Positions 6,357-10,207 of a stretch of DNA of 10,207 nucleotides are shown in pieces. The stretch lies in NCBI RefSeq assembly GCF_039768865.1, contig NZ_JBDMZQ010000030.1; one strand, given 5' to 3'. A model generated the notes under the pieces. That model saw only the letters and a list, made by a program, of their open reading frames with translations, did no database searches and was not told the DNA's origin. The first letter of the stretch is position 1; each line of letters opens with the position of its first letter. The translations under genes and the position numbers were made by a program. The stretch is from Wenyingzhuangia sp039768865. GTDB lineage: Bacteria; Bacteroidota; Bacteroidia; Flavobacteriales; Flavobacteriaceae.

Positions 6357-7649
6357 ATGGAACCGACAAAATTAAAAACACCTTTAATCAAAAGAATTAT
6401 AACTGCTATCCTTGCTTTCGGGCCCGGAATATTTGCAATAGGCTACACCATTGGTACAGGAAGCGTTACCTCAATGATTAAAGCAGGTAGCGCTTATGGT
6501 ATGGAATTGACTTGGGTCCTTTTATTGAGTTGTCTATTCTCAGGGATCTTGATATTTGTTTATGGGAACTATACAATAATCACAGGTGAAACTGCTCTTT
6601 TTAGTTTTAAAAAATATATACGCGGAGGTAAAATACTTGCAATCCTAATCGTTCTAGGCATCTCATTTGGACAATGGGGGTCCCTTATGGGAATTTTAAC
6701 AATTTCTTCCAATATGCTCTATGAAATCCTTGTTTTAAATTTTGAAGGGCTCAATGGCTATCAATACGAAACCGTTCTTGCCATAGCCATAGCAATCGTT
6801 GGCGTGTTTTATGCTTTAATGCTTGTAGGTAAATACTCATTTTTCGAAAAAATATTAGTCATTTTTGTTTCCTTTATGGGAGTATCTTTTATCCTTTCTT
6901 TATTTTTTATTCACCCACTACCCTTAGAAGTTTTAAACGGATTAATTCCAAAAATCCCAGAATCTCAAGACCCAAATGTATCTGGAAAAATGATGGTGGC
7001 CGCATTTGTAGGTACCACAATGGCAGCAGCTACATTTTTATCTAGACCCCTGTTTGTCAAAGGTAAAAATTGGGGGATTAAAGATCTTGGAAGACAAAGA
7101 AAAGATGCTATTTCAGCATCAATACTGGTATTTATTATTAGTGGTGCTATCATGGCTGTAGCTTGTGGTGCTCTTTACCACCAAGGAACACCCGTAAACA
7201 ATGTCTTAGATATGGCAAAACCTTTAGAGCCAATCGCAGGAAACTTTGCCGTAACTGTTTTCCTTTTTGGAACGCTCAGTGCAGGTTTGTCTTCTATATT
7301 CCCATGTTTGCTAATTGCTCCGCTCCTAGTTGCAGACTATCAATCTGGTACATTAGATACAAACTCCAACCAATTTAGAATCATAACGGCAATAGCTTGT
7401 TTGGTCGCTTTAATAGGTCCAGCTTTTTTTGGTGGAAAGCCTATTTTAGTTCAAATTCTATCTCAAATATTTAATGTTTTTGTTTTGCCACTAGTTGTTT
7501 TATGTATTATTCTTCTCGTAAACAATAAAAAAGTAATGAAAGGCTACAAAACAAAACTTATGGTAAACATTGGCTTATTTGCAGCTTTATTTTTCTCTTG
7601 TCTAATCTCTTATGCTGGAGCCATGGGTGTTATAGAAAAATACTTATAG
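6357..7649 (+). CDS. NRAMP-superfamily membrane transporter lacking the metal-binding residues
   Basis: A 430-residue inner-membrane protein with about 11 hydrophobic helices. The first helix, FGPGIFAIGYTIGTGSVTSM (21-40), keeps the NRAMP GPG start but has GTGS where metal carriers have DPGN. In helix 6 (212-230) the MPH motif region reads TMAAATF. The Asp, Asn and Met that bind Mn/Fe in true NRAMP proteins are therefore missing, so a metal substrate is unlikely. Its place between gluconate/uronate genes suggests uptake of a sugar acid such as gluconate, DEH or KDG (inference). The open frame can begin at 6270, but that would overlap the dehydrogenase by 77 nt and add a polar tail; ATG 6357, 10 nt after the previous stop, puts helix 1 near the N-terminus. 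Automated annotation would probably call it a divalent metal transporter. Confidence 0.75.
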   Translation: MEPTKLKTPLIKRIITAILAFGPGIFAIGYTIGTGSVTSMIKAGSAYGMELTWVLLLSCLFSGILIFVYGNYTIITGETALFSFKKYIRGGKILAILIVLGISFGQWGSLMGILTISSNMLYEILVLNFEGLNGYQYETVLAIAIAIVGVFYALMLVGKYSFFEKILVIFVSFMGVSFILSLFFIHPLPLEVLNGLIPKIPESQDPNVSGKMMVAAFVGTTMAAATFLSRPLFVKGKNWGIKDLGRQRKDAISASILVFIISGAIMAVACGALYHQGTPVNNVLDMAKPLEPIAGNFAVTVFLFGTLSAGLSSIFPCLLIAPLLVADYQSGTLDTNSNQFRIITAIACLVALIGPAFFGGKPILVQILSQIFNVFVLPLVVLCIILLVNNKKVMKGYKTKLMVNIGLFAALFFSCLISYAGAMGVIEKYL

Positions 7650-7675
7650 GAGCAAAGGACTAAAAAAAGTAAAAA

Positions 7676-8371
7676 ATGAAAATAAGCCTCATAGACAACA
7701 ACAAACAATTACAAGATGATGTAATCTGTAACATTAGAGATTTGGTTAATGTAAAAAACCTTGAACGTGGAGACAAATTGCCTTCAGAGAGAATCATGTC
7801 TGAAAAATTTGGAGTCAATAGAAATCACATAAGAGAGGCTATAAAGAAATTAGAATACTATGGCATCGTGAAATCGTTTGCTAAAAGTGGAACCCTCTTG
7901 GAGATAGGACGGATAGGTTTTAACGGAATGGTTAATGAAATCATTACTATTGATCAGCCTTCCTTTGAAGAACTCGTCCAGACAAGAATAACGTTAGAAC
8001 TCAAAATAGTTGGTTTGGCTGCTGAAAAAAGGACCCACGAAGATTTGACAAACATCCAAAACTGCTTGAACGATTTTAAATGTAAAATCACAAACGGTGA
8101 GGAGTATTTGGAAGAAGATTTATTGTTTCACCTTGCCATAGCAAAAGCAAGTAAAAACAGTACGATGCTAACTTTAATGCTACAGATAACTCCTCCCATT
8201 TTGGCTACCTATGAAAAAGAAATTGTTTGTGAGGGTGACAGTATCGCAGCAGAAATAGAAAAACATGAAAATATTTTCAAAGCGATCGAAACACAAGACA
8301 TAGCCTTAGCCGAAAAAATGATGAAAAAACATTTCCATAAATTATCAAATTTTACAAAACATCAAATATGA
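7676..8371 (+). CDS. GntR-type transcriptional regulator, FadR subfamily with FCD domain
   Basis: A 231-residue DNA-binding repressor-type protein. The winged helix (about 12-75) carries GDKLPSERIMSEKFGVNRNHIREAIKKLEYYGIV, written here only for its key parts GDKLPSER (32-39) and HIREAIKKLE (51-60), the classic GntR signature. Residues about 95-225 form an all-helical FCD effector domain with the metal-ligand set in place: Asp148, His152, His197 and His219. FCD domains usually bind small carboxylates or sugar acids. Marine flavobacteria are known to control alginate genes with a regulator of this kind (AusR in Zobellia). It lies 26 nt after the transporter and overlaps the SDR start by 4 nt. 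It probably represses its own operon through the inverted repeat at 4407-4446 and is released by a uronate intermediate (inference). Confidence 0.9.
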   Translation: MKISLIDNNKQLQDDVICNIRDLVNVKNLERGDKLPSERIMSEKFGVNRNHIREAIKKLEYYGIVKSFAKSGTLLEIGRIGFNGMVNEIITIDQPSFEELVQTRITLELKIVGLAAEKRTHEDLTNIQNCLNDFKCKITNGEEYLEEDLLFHLAIAKASKNSTMLTLMLQITPPILATYEKEIVCEGDSIAAEIEKHENIFKAIETQDIALAEKMMKKHFHKLSNFTKHQI

Positions 8372-9135
8372 AAAACAATAAATTAAGCGAAAAAAATGTA
8401 CTTATAACAGCAGGTGCTCAAGGAATTGGTGAATCTATCACCAAACATTTTATAGATAGCGGAGCCCACGTTGCCATTCATTATTTCTCAAGCTCAGAAA
8501 CCGCTAAAGAATTAGAAAAATATGCAACTAGCAAAGGTCAGAAAGCAATCATCATAAAAGGAGACTTGACCCAGGAGGAAGAGGCCAATAACGTTGTTCA
8601 AAGAACGGTTGAAGCTTTAGGTAGTTTAGATATATTGATCAACAATGCAGGCGCTTTGGTTGACCGAAAATTATTGTCTGAAATGAAAACAGATTTCTGG
8701 CACAAAGTGATGGATATCAATATGACCTCTATGATGTTCGTTACAAGAGCAGCAACTCCTCATTTGTCTAAAAATAGTTCAAGTAGTATTGTCAATCTTG
8801 CTTCTTTAGCTGGTCGTAAAGGCGGGCACCCTGGTTCTTTGGTATATTCCACCAGCAAAGGAGCTATTCTAACTTTTACACGTGCACTATCCGCAGAATT
8901 AGGGCCACAGGGAATTAGAGTCAATGCTGTTGCTCCTGGTCTTATTCTTGGTACTTCTTTTCACAACACACATACCACAAAAGAATCTGCTGATGCAACT
9001 ATAGCTGGAATTCCCATACAAAAAGCTGGAGCAGCAGCAGATGTTGCCCGTGCAGTGCTATATTTAGCCTCTGAATATGATGGATTTATTACCGGAGCTA
9101 CTCTAGATATCAATGGCGGTGTATACAACATGTAA
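8368..9135 (+). CDS. Short-chain dehydrogenase/reductase, probable DEH (uronate) reductase
   Basis: A 255-residue classical SDR of normal length, cytosolic. Motifs are TAGAQGIG (14-21, cofactor loop, with Ala in place of the first Gly of TGxxxGxG), NNAG (92-95), Asn118, Ser146, and Tyr160-x3-Lys164 as the catalytic set, then PG (190-191) and a DINGG end (247-251). The likely job is NAD(P)H-linked reduction of 4-deoxy-L-erythro-5-hexoseulose uronate (DEH), the monomer from alginate lyase, to 2-keto-3-deoxygluconate. SDRs next to PL7 genes in flavobacteria have this activity, and the substrate-loop segment GTSFHNTHT resembles those I recall from alginate loci. A gluconate/ketogluconate dehydrogenase is a serious alternative, given the gluconokinase in the operon. 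Its ATG overlaps the regulator's stop (ATGA), implying translational coupling. Confidence 0.85.
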   Translation: MKNNKLSEKNVLITAGAQGIGESITKHFIDSGAHVAIHYFSSSETAKELEKYATSKGQKAIIIKGDLTQEEEANNVVQRTVEALGSLDILINNAGALVDRKLLSEMKTDFWHKVMDINMTSMMFVTRAATPHLSKNSSSSIVNLASLAGRKGGHPGSLVYSTSKGAILTFTRALSAELGPQGIRVNAVAPGLILGTSFHNTHTTKESADATIAGIPIQKAGAAADVARAVLYLASEYDGFITGATLDINGGVYNM

Positions 9136-9174
9136 ACACTACACAAACAAATAACATCTAAAAAAAATTGAATC

Positions 9175-10207
9175 ATGAGATTAAAAAAAACATTTGTATT
9201 GATCTTACTCACTTTAGTGTTGAGTAATTGTAAAAACACTAAAAATAAAGAACAAGACAAGACAACTTACCCCAGTCAACTTATTCCTTTTTTAACAAAT
9301 TGGAATTTGATTTTAGGAGATGGATCAAACGTTGGACATCCGAATCACTTTGAAAACAATGATTATTTTTATACTTCGAAAGATGAAGAAAATAACTGGG
9401 TAGTCTTTAAAGCACCAAATGGTGGAGATACTCATGGAACATCCAACAACACAAGAACTGAACTAGCGCAAACTAAAAAATGGTTTGCAAAATCATCAGA
9501 AGCATCTCTCTCTGCTAAAGTAAAAGTTATGAAGGTTTCTTCTACAGGTGATAAAACAGTTGCAGCATCTCATTCCGTTGTTGTTGGACAAATACACAGT
9601 GCTGATAAACATGAAAATGAACCTCTTAAAATATTTTACAAAAAATTCCCTGGACACACTAAAGGATCTGTCTTTTGGCATTATGAAATCAATACTGAGG
9701 GAAATGATAATTCTTTACGCTGGGATTTTTCAACTGCAGTTTGGGGAAATGATTTTTCTGTAGTTGGTCCTGAAAAAAACATGACCCCAGAAGAACCAAT
9801 AGAAGGAATCAAATTGGGAGAGGAATTTAGCTATCATATCTATGTAAAAGATGGAGTGATGACACTCAACTTTACAAGTGATGGACATGAAACCAAAACA
9901 TTTACCAAAAATTTAATTGTATCTGAATACACAACTAAAAATAATATTCCCGAACAAACACAACGTATGTTTTTCCCAATAGGTCAAGATGGAGTAGAAA
10001 GAGAAAATGCATATTTAGAAGAAGGATTGTTTTTTAAATTAGGAGCTTACAACCAAACGAATGGAAAATCACCTAAAGTAAACAAACACTGGTGTTCTGG
10101 TGCTGAAACACATGGTGGCGATGTTCAGAAACAATACAAAGATGGAAACTACGCTGAAGTATGGTTTAGAGATGTCGAAATTATGACCAGTGAAGATGCA
10201 GTTTCAA
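9175..10207 (+). CDS. Alginate lyase, polysaccharide lyase family 7, lipoprotein; cut by the window edge
   Basis: Cleaves alginate by beta-elimination. The visible 344 residues start with a lipoprotein signal: MRLKK, a hydrophobic stretch, then LSNC with Cys19 as the lipid-bearing residue, so it is probably anchored in the outer membrane. The PL7 active-site strands are all present: RTEL (94-97), QIH (139-141) and FKLGAYNQ (287-294), giving Arg94, Gln139, His141 and Tyr292 as the catalytic residues. In PL7, QIH is linked to acceptance of guluronate-containing chains. His141 and Tyr292 are 150 residues apart, clearly more than in compact PL7 enzymes, so loops are inserted around 175-215 and 245-280, as in exo-acting members such as the AlyA5 type. 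The catalytic domain looks nearly complete at the edge. It is 39 nt after the SDR, with no separate promoter seen. Confidence 0.92.
   Translation, partial: MRLKKTFVLILLTLVLSNCKNTKNKEQDKTTYPSQLIPFLTNWNLILGDGSNVGHPNHFENNDYFYTSKDEENNWVVFKAPNGGDTHGTSNNTRTELAQTKKWFAKSSEASLSAKVKVMKVSSTGDKTVAASHSVVVGQIHSADKHENEPLKIFYKKFPGHTKGSVFWHYEINTEGNDNSLRWDFSTAVWGNDFSVVGPEKNMTPEEPIEGIKLGEEFSYHIYVKDGVMTLNFTSDGHETKTFTKNLIVSEYTTKNNIPEQTQRMFFPIGQDGVERENAYLEEGLFFKLGAYNQTNGKSPKVNKHWCSGAETHGGDVQKQYKDGNYAEVWFRDVEIMTSEDAVS

Noticed and set aside
6357..7649. Divalent metal (Mn/Fe) transporter as the function
   Set aside because: The fold matches NRAMP, but the DPGN and MPH metal-site motifs are both replaced, so the standard label is not supported.
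9548..9763. Short plus-strand frame inside the PL7 gene
   Set aside because: It is out of frame with the lyase, whose active-site motifs continue uninterrupted through this stretch; there is no independent promoter or family signal.

Overview
The window is low-GC DNA with features of a marine member of the Bacteroidota, most likely Flavobacteriaceae. The evidence is protein style (DUF4954, a PL7 lipoprotein, a FadR-type regulator in a uronate locus), A-rich leaders without clear Shine-Dalgarno sites, and promoter-like motifs of the Bacteroidota TTG-N21-TAnnTTTG type. The genus cannot be named from the sequence. No tRNA, rRNA, CRISPR array, insertion sequence or integrase was seen.

Left half (1-4246), all on the minus strand: an O-acyltransferase-like membrane protein and a TrmL-type tRNA methyltransferase form a two-gene unit. 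Downstream of it, with its own probable promoter, comes a DUF4954 left-handed beta-helix protein that starts at TTG. It is followed after 3 nt by glmS, of which only the N-terminal glutaminase domain lies inside the window. These look like housekeeping or envelope functions.

Divergent intergenic region (4247-4450): it carries a strong promoter candidate pointing right. Over and just after it lies a perfect 14-bp inverted repeat whose two arms are each TTTGG-N4-CCAAA. This resembles the operators of FadR-subfamily hexuronate regulators (UxuR/ExuR type).

Right half (4451 to the end), all on the plus strand and tightly packed: a fused gluconokinase/6-phosphogluconate dehydrogenase, an NRAMP-fold transporter that lacks the metal-binding residues, a FadR/FCD-type GntR regulator, a short-chain dehydrogenase joined to it by an ATGA overlap, and a PL7 alginate lyase lipoprotein that runs off the right edge. 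I read this as a sugar-acid/alginate-use operon. The lyase would cut alginate outside the cell, the SDR would plausibly reduce the unsaturated uronate product (DEH) to KDG, and the fused enzyme would feed gluconate into the pentose phosphate pathway and make NADPH. The regulator probably acts on the inverted repeat at the head of its own operon. KDG kinase, KDPG aldolase and SusC/SusD-type uptake genes are absent from the visible part and may lie to the right or elsewhere.

Two gene starts are corrected from the longest open frames: the kinase/dehydrogenase to 4451 and the transporter to 6357.
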